64,000 nucleotides of DNA from Amoebophrya sp. A120 (GCA_905178155.1 CAJINV010000001.1:11169009-11233008), one strand, 5' to 3'. Positions 43,026-54,515 are shown, counted from the stretch's first letter. Notes: generated from the sequence alone by a model not told the origin. Program-made: numbers and translations.

Positions 43026-45635
43026 ATGATGCCGCTCTCGGGAGCAAGAGTGATCTTGTGGTTCCTCACCTCATCGACATCCCGCCTTCTTGGTATGGTA
43101 CCACTGCTCTTGTCGTCAGTTTACGGCTCCAAACGTACCGCCAATCCGGCTTCCCAACAAGCGCCCTCTTGCGTTTTTGATCCGTTTTGGGAACCGGAGG
43201 TCCGGGAATATAATTTCGCGCAAATACCTCCTTCGACGACAAAGGGACCAACGGTCTCCAGCGCCGCAAGAAATATAGGCGCAGCACCAGCACTATCTCC
43301 CTTTTCAAGTCACGCCAAAAAAACGATCAACGAACAGGAGCAGAACGACCCGGAGGGCCAGCTGCCGAGTTTTTCCAAAGACAGCCTTTCCTTCGATCGT
43401 GTGGTCGACCTGGCGATCCAGGGTCAGCCCTTCATCGTCCGCCAAACATCCGGTTCGACGTCTCCTTCCGGCACATATAATCAGGTGGCAGATCATCTTG
43501 ATCTTGATCTAGATAAAGACAAAATGCTAAAACCGGCAACATCCACCTCCTTGTCCTGGCCTTTCCAAAATTGGACGTGCGCGGATTTCGCAAAGTCCTA
43601 CCCCGACGCCGAGGCACGCGACGAGCTGGACCACCAGACGCGCTTCGCGATCAAGGATCTCGACGGTGCCGCGGCGAGAAACCCGACGCGGTTCCGACCC
43701 GTGCCCGTGCATCATGCTGCTTCCGGCATTCAGGAAACCAGCAACGCGCCCATCCGCTGGCCGGCCCACATTGAGCCGGATCTCGCGGTGAGACAGAAAC
43801 TGAGGGAGCAGTTCCAACGACAATCGAACTATCCGAGTTGGTTGCAGCTTTCATCAGTAGTAGATCGGGATCGTGTCGAGCTGTTGAATCAAAACCATAC
43901 AGCCGCGATCGCCGAAAACCAGAACAGCATCGCAGACACGTTTGAGCTGTGGTTCTCCCCGCCGGGCGGGACTGCGGTGCACGCGCATGCCGACGGGTAC
44001 TGCAGTCTGACCGGTTCTATCCAAATCCGGGGCCGAAAACAATGGCGGGGCATGATGTACCCCGCGGGCGATAGCATTGAGCACCGGTTTAACGTCTTCG
44101 AAAAGGGGATATACCGTGTCGGAAGCACGCCGGGGTGGGAAGCTGGCGTTGTGCCGGGAACGTCCAGCAGCGCAGCCAGGCGGCAACAAACAGTTGCAGA
44201 CCACTTTGCGCACGCTGACGCGGAAAAGCGAAGACAAAGAGAAAAAGCATCACAGAAATCGAAAATAGAGGTACACGTTGCCACCGAAGTCGAAATTGAC
44301 GACGAAGAAGATGACGTGGAGAAAATCATCGAGGACGACGAGAACAATCTTTCTACAAAACCTCGCAGAGGAGCGTCGACTACCTCCGATCGGAAAATAC
44401 TGGCAACTGCCGAACGAAAAACATCAAAAGAAGGAGCATCTTCTTCAACATCTTCACTGTTGCGCTCGAGCTTGTGGCAACCAGAAACCGATTTCGTACT
44501 TGGTCCCGGCGACATGTTCTTTTTTCCTCCCGGGTACGTACACGAAACCTATGTGGCACCCTCGTTGGGATCATCACTGCAGGACCAGTGTGCCATCGCA
44601 TCCACGTTTCAGTTGTCACTCCCCGCACCTACAAAGTACCTCCGGTCCTTCTTTCCCCGGTTGACCAACTCGCACTTGCAGTACGGTCGAGAGGACCAGA
44701 TGTTGAAAAATGCCACGTGTGTCCCGGATAAGTTTCTGGATTACATTTTCTTTGACCAGGAGAAGAAACCGCAACCTTTCCCCGTGCTGGATACCAGAGT
44801 TTGGGAGCGACAGACGAAGGAGATCTGGAGGAAGGTGAAAGTGTTCAGTCGCAGAAATGAAGGCTATATATACGACGACATCAGTGCGGCTGACAGCAAA
44901 ACTACTAGTCGTGGGAGCACTTCTTCTCCCGGAGGTGGTCCGACGGCGACCGATGAGTTCCTTCATAAGTACCTCTCTAAAGACGAGCTGTTGATTTTCC
45001 TGCAGATGAAGCTATCCAAGAAAAAACACCCATCCCCATCCATTTTTTGCATAACAAATTGTGGACTTTATGCATGTTTCGCATGACAAATTGGATGGGG
45101 ATGGGTCTTTTTTCCTGGATAGAAGCGAGCGGCGGACTCCGGCGGGGGGCCCACGAGCTTCTTCCGCAAGGCGGACCAGCTGGTCACGAAGCCCGAAGTG
45201 CAGTTGAAAATCAACAAACGAGAGACACGGCCCGTCGCGGAGTACCGTGCCCAGGTTCTGCGGATGCGGATGCTAGAGCTCTTCGGTTGGCACGACCGGG
45301 ACGAGGACGACCGCATTTCGCTGCAAGAAGTGTTTGAAAGCGTGGCGCAGGCGCATGTTCTGATGCACCGCCAAACGCGCATGGGCGACCTGCTGAAGAA
45401 AGAGCGGGAGATCAATTCCGGAGTGGTGGCATCGTGGTTGGTACGGAAGTGGAAAGCGCTGGACGACCAGCTGTACGGAAAATTCCGGCGGAAGGGCGTT
45501 CCGATCCCAGTCGCTTTCTTGACGGGGGAGGACGAGCAGCCACAAGAACCGCCCGTGGGATTCGACAGGAAACCAAAGCGAAGAAGTGATCGATATTACC
45601 GAAAACACGACGTCCGCTATTTTGGCGAGTTGTAA
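43026..45635 (+). CDS. JmjC/cupin-8 protein with N-terminal anchor and C-terminal EF-hand
   Basis: Exons 43026-45012 and 45127-45635 (831 residues) with an introner between. A cupin-like JmjC fold of this type typically forms Fe(II)/2-oxoglutarate hydroxylases or demethylases. Visible: a hydrophobic N-terminal signal or anchor (residues ~8-33); the cupin entry LAIQGQPFIVRQ; the metal motif H-x-D within VHAHADGYCS (~316-325); the distal histidine in FFFPPGYVHETY (~500). Between the two metal-binding strands is a 120-residue acidic, disordered insertion. After the introner the protein continues into an EF-hand-like loop HDRDEDDRISLQEVFE (~718-733) and a basic tail. The first in-frame ATG is 43026. 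The N-terminal hydrophobic stretch suggests an ER/secretory location rather than chromatin. Confidence 0.82.
45013..45126 (+). mobile_element. short introner, family B-like
   Basis: A 114-nt element, the shortest in the window. Left TIR TATCCAAGAAAAAACACCCA continuing TCCCCATCCA; right TIR TGGATGGGGATGGG..TTTTTTCCTGGATA. Direct repeat GAAGC at 45008-45012 and 45122-45126. Excision gives CTG CAG ATG AAG CGA GCG GCG. If retained it introduces a stop at 45084-45086. Resembles family B with CCCATCCCCATCCA in place of CCCCCTCCCCATA. Confidence 0.88.
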
Positions 45636-46415
45636 AGACGACGACGAGACATGACTCGTCGAAAAAGAAAACGCATATACAAACCTAGCTGTGTATATCA
45701 TCGTGTGGATATGTGGTAATGCTGAAGCAGCACAAGTAAGACTGAAAAAGAAAGACGTGTTCTTCGTGCGTGTAGTAGTTAAAGTCCCACTCGGAGGTCG
45801 CAGCACGGCATAAGTAGCAGTAGGTTCTTCTTTTAAGACTAACAAACGGAAACGAAGCAAGTATGTTGACAACAATTATTAAACGCGATTTCGATCGTGA
45901 CTCGAAGCCGCAAGAAGCTTAAACCAGAAAAAAAAACTACTTATGCTCAAGCCTTTGTGTCCGAGTGAGATGAGATTGAGACAGCCTTTAACTAGAGATT
46001 CGTGTGGAGGAGAGTGAGAGAAGGAGCTAGTCGCACAGGAAAGAGCGTTCCGAAACCTCCGCGAAGGTTGATGAGAGAAAACCCAGTAACTACTTCTACC
46101 TGGTCGTACTACTTAATTTCGTCGAATCTGCTTAGCTATCAACCTTGTTGCGTCTGTTGTCAAGCAACTTCACACAAACTTCATATGTATTTCGTTTTGA
46201 ACATTTTCATTGCGCAGGGCGCTGGCACGGTCATTGATGCTGGAGCAGTACTACTTAATTCGTTCGCGCGAAAAAGAAATAAGATTTTTTTTCAATTTTT
46301 CGACTCGCAACTATTGAATTATCGCCATAAATTTTAGGCACGGAAATTCGTGCGTTTCTTTTTGTTCCTACTGTACCATTTCATCTGTTTCTTGAGAATA
46401 CAAAACCCGTTCAAG
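45636..46415. other. intergenic spacer
   Basis: About 780 bp, AT-rich, no supported feature. Possible 5' UTR exon of the calmodulin-like gene ending at a GCGCAG near 46218. Confidence 0.5.
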
Positions 46416-47396
46416 ATGCCGGCTTCACCGCAGGTGACGAAGATGAGCCAGAAGTATGCTCACGACATGAACGCGATGACCCTGTTCGAAGTCAAAGATC
46501 CGCTTGGCTTCGATGAAATCCGTACTATGTTCTAGTTTTGCAATTTCTGCGCATTATTTTACCCGTTTTTTCGTGTTTCGCTTCCGATAAAATACATGCA
46601 GCTTTGGTTACGACTAGCACCAGGCAGCTGTAGTAGAAGACGCAGATGAAGTTGATGATGATGTAAGTCTAAGTAACTATCTGTGTGTACTTAAACAAAC
46701 TGTATCGATCTATCAAACACAGAAATCTCCGAATACGCTGCGTCCTTCCGGCTGAGCGACGTGGTCGGAGACGGTATGATCACCTACAGTGAGCTACCCC
46801 GGGTGCTCGCGCGGGTTGGCGAGTTCCCTTCGGAGCAGACGCTGGAAAAGATCATGAACAACGATATTGACCCGGAGGGCGAGGGGCTGTACGACTTTCA
46901 AACGTTCCTCAAGTTGATGAAGCACTTCCATCACGAGCCGGCCACGGCGCAAGTCTTGCTGGAAGCCTTCAAACTATTCGACCAGGATCAGAGCGGTAAG
47001 TATGAATTCCACTCGATTAACTATCTTTTCTTGTTCGAGATGAGTGCGAAGCTCGAGAATTCTATGCTGTGTCATGTGAGCTAGAGCTTCATGTTCCTGT
47101 TGTGCTTGATTGTGCAGGTTGTAGAAGCACGACGTGGTCATGCCAGAAGCATTCATCGTACATGGCATCTGATGAAACATCAAGAAGAAGAACCACAAAG
47201 AAAGTCAAATGGCAAATTACTCACATCAACGTCAACAGGTACGGTCGAGGCAGGTGAGCTGAAGCACTGCTTGTCGGCACTCGGGGACAAAATGAGTGAC
47301 GCAGAGGCAGAGGAAATGATTGCCATGGCGGATAAGAACGATAACGGACACATCTCGTACGACGAGTTCTTGGACTTCATCGGCACGATGTACTAG
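46416..47396 (+). CDS. calmodulin-like EF-hand protein
   Basis: Exons 46416-46521, 46723-46995 and 47239-47396 (178 residues), both introns GT-AG (GTACTA...ACACAG and GTAAGT...CAACAG) and both in phase 1. Calmodulin/troponin-C-like layout of four EF-hands. EF3 (FDQDQSGTVEAGEL, ~118-131) and EF4 (ADKNDNGHISYDEF, ~156-169) have canonical calcium-binding loops; EF3 is completed only across the second splice. EF1 (DVVGDGMITYSE, ~47) and EF2 (around NNDIDPEGEGLYDF) are degenerate and probably do not bind calcium. The N-terminal 30 residues are an extension. Could act as a myosin light chain or calcium sensor. Confidence 0.88.
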
Positions 47397-48656
47397 AAAA
47401 ACGAAAACTACAGAGGAAGCATCAAAAGGATAAACCGTGATGAAAGAAGAAAGGAACAACTGAACTAGAAATAACGTAGAAGGTCGTCGCGTAATCGTAA
47501 TGTAAACAAAAAAAGAGATGATGGAGAAGGACGGCGAGGAAGAAAAAGAAGTCGACGAGCTAAAAAGAGAACAACATGCGGTGGTGCCCCAGCAAAGCGA
47601 AAGCCATCACTTCGCCCACTTCGCGCTGCAGTAGTTTTTCGTTGAGTTGTGCAAGAGCAAAAAGACTGTCGTCCGGTGATTATCATGCCTTAAAATTTTC
47701 AAAAACCCACCATCTCTCTCTGTGCCTGCCTGGTCGCGACAAGTTTTGACTTTTTGACCGTGGTCCCGCTCCGGTGTTGAAAGCAAATGCCACGTGCGGA
47801 GTGCGGACTGAGTCGTGGCACCGCGGCTTGCTGCGCCAGAGAGCTGCAGATGAACTCCCTGCCTGAATTCGCAGCAGTATCCCTGTTTCCGCACGCCAAA
47901 ATTGAAGTATAAGTTGAGAATACAGAAAAATACCGATGAACAGAAACGCTCGCTGCATCGGACGTACCAGAGAATAGAGCTTGGAGTGACGCACTTACTT
48001 ATCTCCGCGTCTTGTTACGAGAATACAGGAAAGCAGAGCGACTTCTAAACAAGGTAGAATACAAAAACCATTCAAGTGCGTAGTGCTTCCAACCATCTTC
48101 AAAGGTGTTGGAGGACTACACAATTTTCACGTTATCAATCATCAATGTGGTCGTGTTTCACAGCACTGTTGTTGTTCGTCTATGACTATCTCCACTTTGC
48201 CCCCATGCATAAGACCAATTTTCCTTTTCACGATGTCTGTGTGAATGCGGCAAAGCTCCGGCTTTCGTTTAACCGCAAAGAGAGTCGTTATGTCCACGCT
48301 CAGTGACACGCAAGGTCGGCTCAGCGCCGCGTCAATTTTCGGCCTTTTTTGCGTGCGAAGGAAAGCAAACCGGCACCGGCTAATAGTTGAGAGGGACAAA
48401 ACGACGCAAATGTCATACAACGGCAACTAGGAGGTTTACGTTTATGTGCAAGAATATTTGTCAAAATGTGCCACAACTTGCCGCAAAAATTTGCGTGATT
48501 CTTTGCGGTCGGGAATTGAAATTGGAATCTTCACAAGAAAAATGCTCTTAGGGATTATTACCAACGCACTGACAGATTTCGTAGCTTTTTAAGTAAAACT
48601 AAAGAAGCGGACTACTTCGGACGATTAACAATTCGCAAAAAAGCCAAGCGCTAACT
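47397..48656. other. intergenic spacer
   Basis: About 1.26 kb with short chance frames on both strands; nothing recognised. Confidence 0.55.
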
Positions 48657-51144
48657 ATGTTGGGCGACCTTTCGGCGCAGGTTGAGAAGCTGAAAGCGCA
48701 GCTTCGGCTGTTGCGCTTCCCGATTAAGGATTTCATGGAGCAGGGGGTCCTTACCGGAAAGCCCATTGCGCTGCTTCCGATTTTGCACTTCGTCTTTTTT
48801 AGCTTCAGCAAACCCTTCGCGGGATTCGTGCGCGAGCGTGGCTACGAACTATACGCGAAGTCGGATCTGAGGTTTATTGAGGAATGCTACCAGGTTTTGC
48901 GTAAGGAGCTCCACTACAGACCCACACTGAGTACGGCGCAATTCTTTCAAAACGGGTTCGTGGAGCGCAAGGTAAGTATACTTTTTCTTTCAAAGACGAA
49001 GGACATGAAGCTACTAGTACTATCTAGAGGGTTCGATGATCACCATCATCGGGAGACCTACTGACTGTGCACCTTTCCTCCTGTTGCCTGATCGCGACCT
49101 GTGCCAGGACGTTGTGGAAATGGTTTCATCGGTTGTAGTGCCTGTTTCAGACGTGCTGTCCACTGACCTAGAATGAAAATTGCCGTCAACGTAGGTGATG
49201 CTGCTACAGGACGTGATTCGTGTGGTTCGTCGATGGCATAACGAGCAGGTCGGCCAAGCACGAGACGCGCTGAGCGGCAGCACCCTGTCGGTGCGCACGG
49301 CGATGACCACACCGAAAATGAACCGCACCGGCCCGCTTATGGTACAGAGCCAAGCCGCCGCCGCGTCGCGCCCGCCAATTGGCGCCTCTCTCTCCACCGG
49401 AGCGACGTCCAGCAGCGCAGCCCAGCAGGGCGCCAGTCTGGCGGAGGTCATGTTGCGCCGGGGTTCGGACTCGTCCGACCACGCGTCCAGGCAAATGCGG
49501 GTTTTGACCGCCGACGGAGACATGATGATGTCCGGCACGACACAGGAACAAGAGGATGGGATCATCGCATCCACCGGCAATTATGGGCCGATAGTTGTGA
49601 CCGCCGTGAGCCCTGCGAAGTCCGCGAATGAGGTGTTTCGGGACTTCTGCGCCGTCGAAGCCATGACGGAGCAGTCGCCGTTGCTGACGGAAAAATCTGC
49701 GTCCGATCCGCTCGCCGGCGTGCACATCCAGGCAAAGCCGGCGGTAAGCAACTCGATGGAGCTCGATTTCACGCTGCCCCCTCCGCAACCGATGACGCTG
49801 GCGCACGAAGAACCGACGCCGACGCACTACAACGACGTCGTGACCACGGCCGCACACGTTGTTCACATGGGCGGGAACAGCAGCAGCAGCAGAAATCACG
49901 GATCTTCAGGCTCTACTGCTGGTCGTGCCAGCAATCCGTGGGGCCGGGAAACAAATCACAATTATCTTCAAGAACAACGGGAGCAGGAGTTTGTTGAAGA
50001 AGAAGAACACCTCGTGCACACAACGCGCGACCCTTACGTCTTTGGAAACAACGCGGTAGCAGCTTACACAATGAGCAGCTCGTCTTCGTCCGCCGCGCAT
50101 GCACGACAAGTACCCGTTTCCGCCATGGCGTCTGGCGCCGCGGGGGTGGGGCTGCAGGACTACGTGATGCACAAATTTGAGGAGATGGCGAAAACCCTTG
50201 AGGCGCTCTCCGCCCGAGTGACGGTTCTGGAAATGGAGCGGAAATTAGATCAGTCACGTCAACTCGCTATAGGCAATCACCACACCAGCGGAGCAGCTGC
50301 ACCGGCACCGAGTAGCTCGTCTGGTGTTCTTGTCGCACATAACAACCTTCCGCCAAGGTCTCCTGCTCAACATGCAGTTCCGACTTTTGTCAAGGACCGG
50401 TCCATGACGAATCCCGCCGTAATAAGCGCCAACACCATTCGCGATTTGCCGCATATTGGGGCGGGTCAAGAAGTTCTTACTGATGCCCGCGCAGGACGCG
50501 ATTTCCTGACGCAGACCGCGCCGCCCGTCGCGTCTTTCCAGGAAGACCCCCCTTTTTCTACCACGATCCGGACCACCACCAACCCGTCAACATCCTCGAG
50601 CACGACACGCGCAAGCGTATTCACGAAGAAGCACAACTTTTTAGCTCCGGCTCAGGAGGGCAGTAAAACGATCGTGACGCCGCCGCCTGGCGTTGAGAGT
50701 AAGTCGACTGCCGCGAGCGGAAGTCCAGCCGAGCAAGACTTCTTGGTTCATGCGAGGTACGACAACACTTCTTCGTTCAACCCTCCAGTGCGCGAAAGTG
50801 CTGCGAGTGCCAGCGAAAGAGGAGGTGAATATAATCTGGGCGCAGCCAGAATAAATGGGGACTCTTCATCATCGGAATACAACTTCGGAAACATGGCGTC
50901 GAGTAGAAGTCGCTCCACGACACTGACGAGCCAGCATCAGGTCGCGGTGCACACGCCAACGTCGACAACACAAGTGGTGGTCGGCGGCGTTGCCATTCCC
51001 TCGGCAGAGGAGACCCAGAAGCTCATCGCAAATTTGACAGCGAAATTCAAGGACACACAGGAATTGCTGGAAAAAGCAAAAGCTCGAACGCGCGAAAGCA
51101 GCAGCGCATCCAAGCACGCGACTGGCGCGGGATCATCTCGGTAG
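48657..51144 (+). CDS. CEP44: CEP44-domain centriolar protein
   Basis: Exons 48657-48971 and 49195-51144 (754 residues), joined in phase 0 by a GTAAGT...AACGTAG intron. The N-terminal ~125 residues match the CEP44 domain: QLRLLRFPIKDF, KPIALLPILHFVFFSFSKPF, YELYAKSDLRFIEECYQVLR, HYRPTLSTAQFFQNGFVERK, then a helix LLQDVIRVVRRWHNEQ after the splice. CEP44 is a centriole/spindle-pole protein in other eukaryotes, so here a basal-body or microtubule-centre role is expected. The remainder is disordered Ser/Thr/Ala-rich sequence with a short coiled coil at ~330-350 (MHKFEEMAKTLEALSARV) and another at the C-terminus (QKLIANLTAKFKDTQELLEK). The protein is about twice the length of human CEP44. Confidence 0.82.
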
Positions 51145-52445
51145 CAGGTGGGAAACGATCGCGGCCGCTATGATGCGCGATGATCGTGGTTGCTACATCA
51201 ATGCGGCACGAACTACTACTACTTCTTCCTCTACTTCTCCAGATGAAGATGGAGTGTATGTGTTCGCTCCTCTATTCGGTTTTTTTCAAACGAAAATTGG
51301 TTTCGAATAGGATTGGGATATGTAGTTTTTCAAGCGGCTCGAGGTTCATGCGCACCGTGCATCGTTGCCGTTTTCGGGAACTACTGTCGAGAGATTTGCC
51401 GTCTTACCATTAACGTCTTTTTTAGATTGTTGGCTCCTCAAAATCTTGTAGCTACGTTGACTAATGTTCGGACTTGGAGTTTGTGCCTGCTGTGAGCCTG
51501 CTGAGTTTCGGTTTATGCAAGTGCTTGTAATCATCTTCCCAGTGACATGATTCCGTTCTTTGTCTTCGTCTTTATTTTCTTTCTCGCTTCATAGACTAGT
51601 ACACTAACGCGCGAGCGAATTTTCGAAAAACCAGAGAAAATGGTCGCGTTGCTGGCGCCGGCGGCGCCAAAGTGCGCCTGGGTCCGTAATTAGAATTGTC
51701 AAAATTTTAGCTGGTCACTGAAAGTTAAAAAGCAATGTAATACTTCGACCTGAAAAGAAATACGATTACAAGACAGCGAGATAGAGTGGAAAACTTTCAT
51801 GCTTCTTAACTTAGCTCGAATCAATGGTGATGCTGGTGCCAAGTCACCATACTTCGCTAGTTGAAGGGGCCATTGCATCTTGACATCCAACAATGCACCT
51901 CGAAGAATCTTTAGTTGAACGAAAAGTTTGATTGACGCCAACCACTAACTTTCGTGCGGGCGCACGAAGAATGAACTAGATGGGGATCTTCTGCAGAATA
52001 GCGAGGGATCTGATCATTCTGCTCTTGGTCCTCTAGTACTAGTAGTGACTCTATGTTTGCGACCCACGCGGCATCAAAGGAGGAGGCAAGATGAAGCTTA
52101 TGTGTTTTAATGAATCTTTAGTTCTGGTCTTTTTGTTTTTCTTATTTGTTAGCCGTACCCGTAGCGCTTGCACTTCGACATCGACGAGGTACACGATCCT
52201 TAGATCCAGAAAGTGACTTTTTGACAGGACTCTGAATGTCACAATAGCATAACCGTTCTTTCTATTTTCTTTTTGATCCCAAAGATATCACATTTCCTTA
52301 ACGTGACATTTTTGATTTTATTCGTACTCACCAGATCATCCGAATCTCCAACAAAGCTTGATGACAGAAGCACCACACATATTGTTTTGATCTTCCAATC
52401 CATTGTTTTGTAGCTGCCGCAAATCAATATTTTTCAGTTTTTGAT
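51145..52445. other. intergenic spacer
   Basis: About 1.3 kb, AT-rich, no supported gene. A pyrimidine-rich TTTTTCAG at 52431-52438, eight bases before the next in-frame ATG, could be a cis- or spliced-leader acceptor. Confidence 0.5.
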
Positions 52446-53522
52446 ATGAATCAAGCCGCTTTTTTATATGTCCATCCTTCCAACTGGCAAGCTGAAGTTT
52501 TAGCTCATCATCAAAGGCTAAGCAATTCTGCCTTCGTCAAAGAGGCCAACAAGATGGGAGCGTCTCACCATCCACCATGGAAGAAGAAGCGTGTCACTCC
52601 CGTGTGGCAGCTTCTGTTTTTCCTCTACTGCACGGCGGCCGCCTCCGTCCTCGCGACGCCCAATGTGGAACCGCCTGCGGCTGCCTCTCCCGACGTCCTT
52701 GCGAAGACCAAGGCGGAGCTGCCTGCTGGCAGCACCCGCATGCGCTTTCACAGGGACTGGTTTCTGCAACAGGCTCAGGTCCAGCTCGACCAATTCGGGA
52801 TGATGCACGGCACGCGCGCCCCCGACTTCTGGCCGTTGGACTTCTTTCGAGGAAGATCGACCTTGGCCACGTATTACAAAGAGCTAATGTTGAGACTGAT
52901 GCTGCACGGCGGAACCGTGAGAAAGAAAAATGGCGAGACAGAAATCGTGAAACCGTTCGAGATGCCGACTAAGGATGAAAATGCCAAAATCAGCATCCTT
53001 GACGAACGGCATTACACGAATCGGATGAAGCGAGAAATCAAGCGCTTGCTGGATGAGGTGCTGAAGGACCAAATTACTGCCAAAATTAAGCAGATCAAGG
53101 CGCAAGAAATAAGGAAAGACGCACAGACATTGGCGGAACAACACGCACGCCGAAATGCACAGCAGCAGGCCGGTGCTGCGACCGAGGTTTTGCCGAGAGA
53201 TCAGCGGATGCGGCTGGGAGTTGTTGGCCTTGCCCCGGGTGAGAGTCAAATCGTTGGAGGGCCGTCGCAGTTTTTGCAGACGCCTCGCCAAAGACGGACA
53301 CCTGCTAGTACTTCTGGGCCTCTAGGTGGGCACAGTGTGCAGAAGCAGACCCTCGGCTTGACAAAAAGCACCAGGTCCGCAACTACAACGAGTCAAGGTG
53401 GCGTTCGCGGGGGTAGTTCTAGTTCCTCGCTCCTGTCTTCTGTCAAAGAGATGAAGGACCACGAGCAACATTCCGGAGATGAGTCCTGCACCACGGCGGC
53501 GGCTTGTGGGTCTAGTATGTAG
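52446..53522 (+). CDS. orphan protein with signal peptide and charged helical region
   Basis: The open frame begins at 52446, but an in-frame ATG at 52554 starts a textbook signal peptide: KKKR, then VWQLLFFLYCTAAASVLA followed by TP. I therefore favour 52554 (322 residues) over 52446 (358 residues). The mature part has an ordered region (FHRDWFLQQAQVQLDQFG, FWPLDFFRGRSTLATYYKEL), then a long lysine/glutamine-rich helix (~residues 185-245 of the long form) and a Ser/Thr/Gly-rich tail. No family recognised. Predicted to be secreted or to enter the endomembrane system. Confidence 0.6.
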   Translation: MNQAAFLYVHPSNWQAEVLAHHQRLSNSAFVKEANKMGASHHPPWKKKRVTPVWQLLFFLYCTAAASVLATPNVEPPAAASPDVLAKTKAELPAGSTRMRFHRDWFLQQAQVQLDQFGMMHGTRAPDFWPLDFFRGRSTLATYYKELMLRLMLHGGTVRKKNGETEIVKPFEMPTKDENAKISILDERHYTNRMKREIKRLLDEVLKDQITAKIKQIKAQEIRKDAQTLAEQHARRNAQQQAGAATEVLPRDQRMRLGVVGLAPGESQIVGGPSQFLQTPRQRRTPASTSGPLGGHSVQKQTLGLTKSTRSATTTSQGGVRGGSSSSSLLSSVKEMKDHEQHSGDESCTTAAACGSSM

Positions 53523-53559
53523 TGAGGTCACCGAACGGTTCTAACCGGGGAGTTTTTTT

Positions 53560-54330
53560 GCCACCCAGCCAGAAAACGGCCGCCATTTTGCAAGCGGGCG
53601 GAAGTGTTTTTTGACAAAAAAAAATTTCAATTATCAAGCGGCTTTGGCTGTGTCGGCACCGAATCGCCAGCGGATTCTATCGATCGCCGCTGGGTAAAAC
53701 GACGCAGAGAAGCCAGCAAAAGGGGCGCCCTTCTGAGGCGCCCGCCGCCTTGGTTTCTGGCGATTTGGGACGCCCAAAAAGGGGCGCGCAAAAAACGCGC
53801 CCAAAATCAGAACAGCGAAACAGCATGGCACGGCCGCGATTTCGGAGCATCTTGGGCGGCCGCGAAAGCGGCCGCCTTTTCGCCGGTTTCAGAGCCTGGG
53901 AAGCTTTGCAAAAGGCGCTGGCGAGAAATATAAAAACGGAAAAAAGAAAAAGCGCGCCAGACGCGCAAAGCGAAAGCCAATCCGCATGCTATGGGCCCGA
54001 TTTTCCCTCGCTTTTTGGGCGCCCCCCGTGGCGCCCGGATCGGCCTCATAGCATGGGGGCTGGCTTACGGAAAGGAATTTCGAAAATTTATCAAAATTCG
54101 CGACGCTTATCGGGCGGCCGCCATACCGTGGGGCCTAACGTTACTCACGGCGGTATGGCGGGCCCGGAAAAATCAAAGCCGCGGCCAAGGCGACGGCCGG
54201 CAAAAAAACGCCCACGACCTCACTACCTCCGCCCCGGCGGCTATATTTGGTACTCGGCGGACTTCGTCGCGCGATTCCACGCCCTGCGTGTTCGGCATCA
54301 CCTCCGAGAACGATGAGCCACAAAAGCCCC
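53560..54330. repeat. GC-rich palindrome-bearing repeat patch
   Basis: A compositional island between two genes. It contains inverted repeats, for example CATGCTATGGGCCCGAT (53986) with ATCGGCCTCATAGCATG (54040), and GCCGCCATACCGTG (54117) with CACGGCGGTATGGCGGGC (54147), plus short blocks of GGGCGC/GCGCCC. It resembles in style the GC-rich palindromic DNA at 12.5-14.1 kb. Open frames crossing it are treated as chance. Confidence 0.6.
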
Positions 54331-54515
54331 GCGACCAGACCGGGAAAGAGAAACTCTTGAGCCCCCGCCGCGGCAGCGTCACAGCGGGCGAATTAGGCAG
54401 CAGCAGTATCGCGACACCCGCAGCTGGTGCACCACAAGCAACTACAGCAGGCTCCGCGAGTTTCTTACAGAATAGATCCAACTCCACGACCGAGGCTACT
54501 GAACGCAACAAGAAA

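Noticed and set aside
49204-49899. 231-residue minus-strand frame
   Set aside because: It lies wholly inside the CEP44 gene, opposite its GC-rich second exon, and shows no family features.
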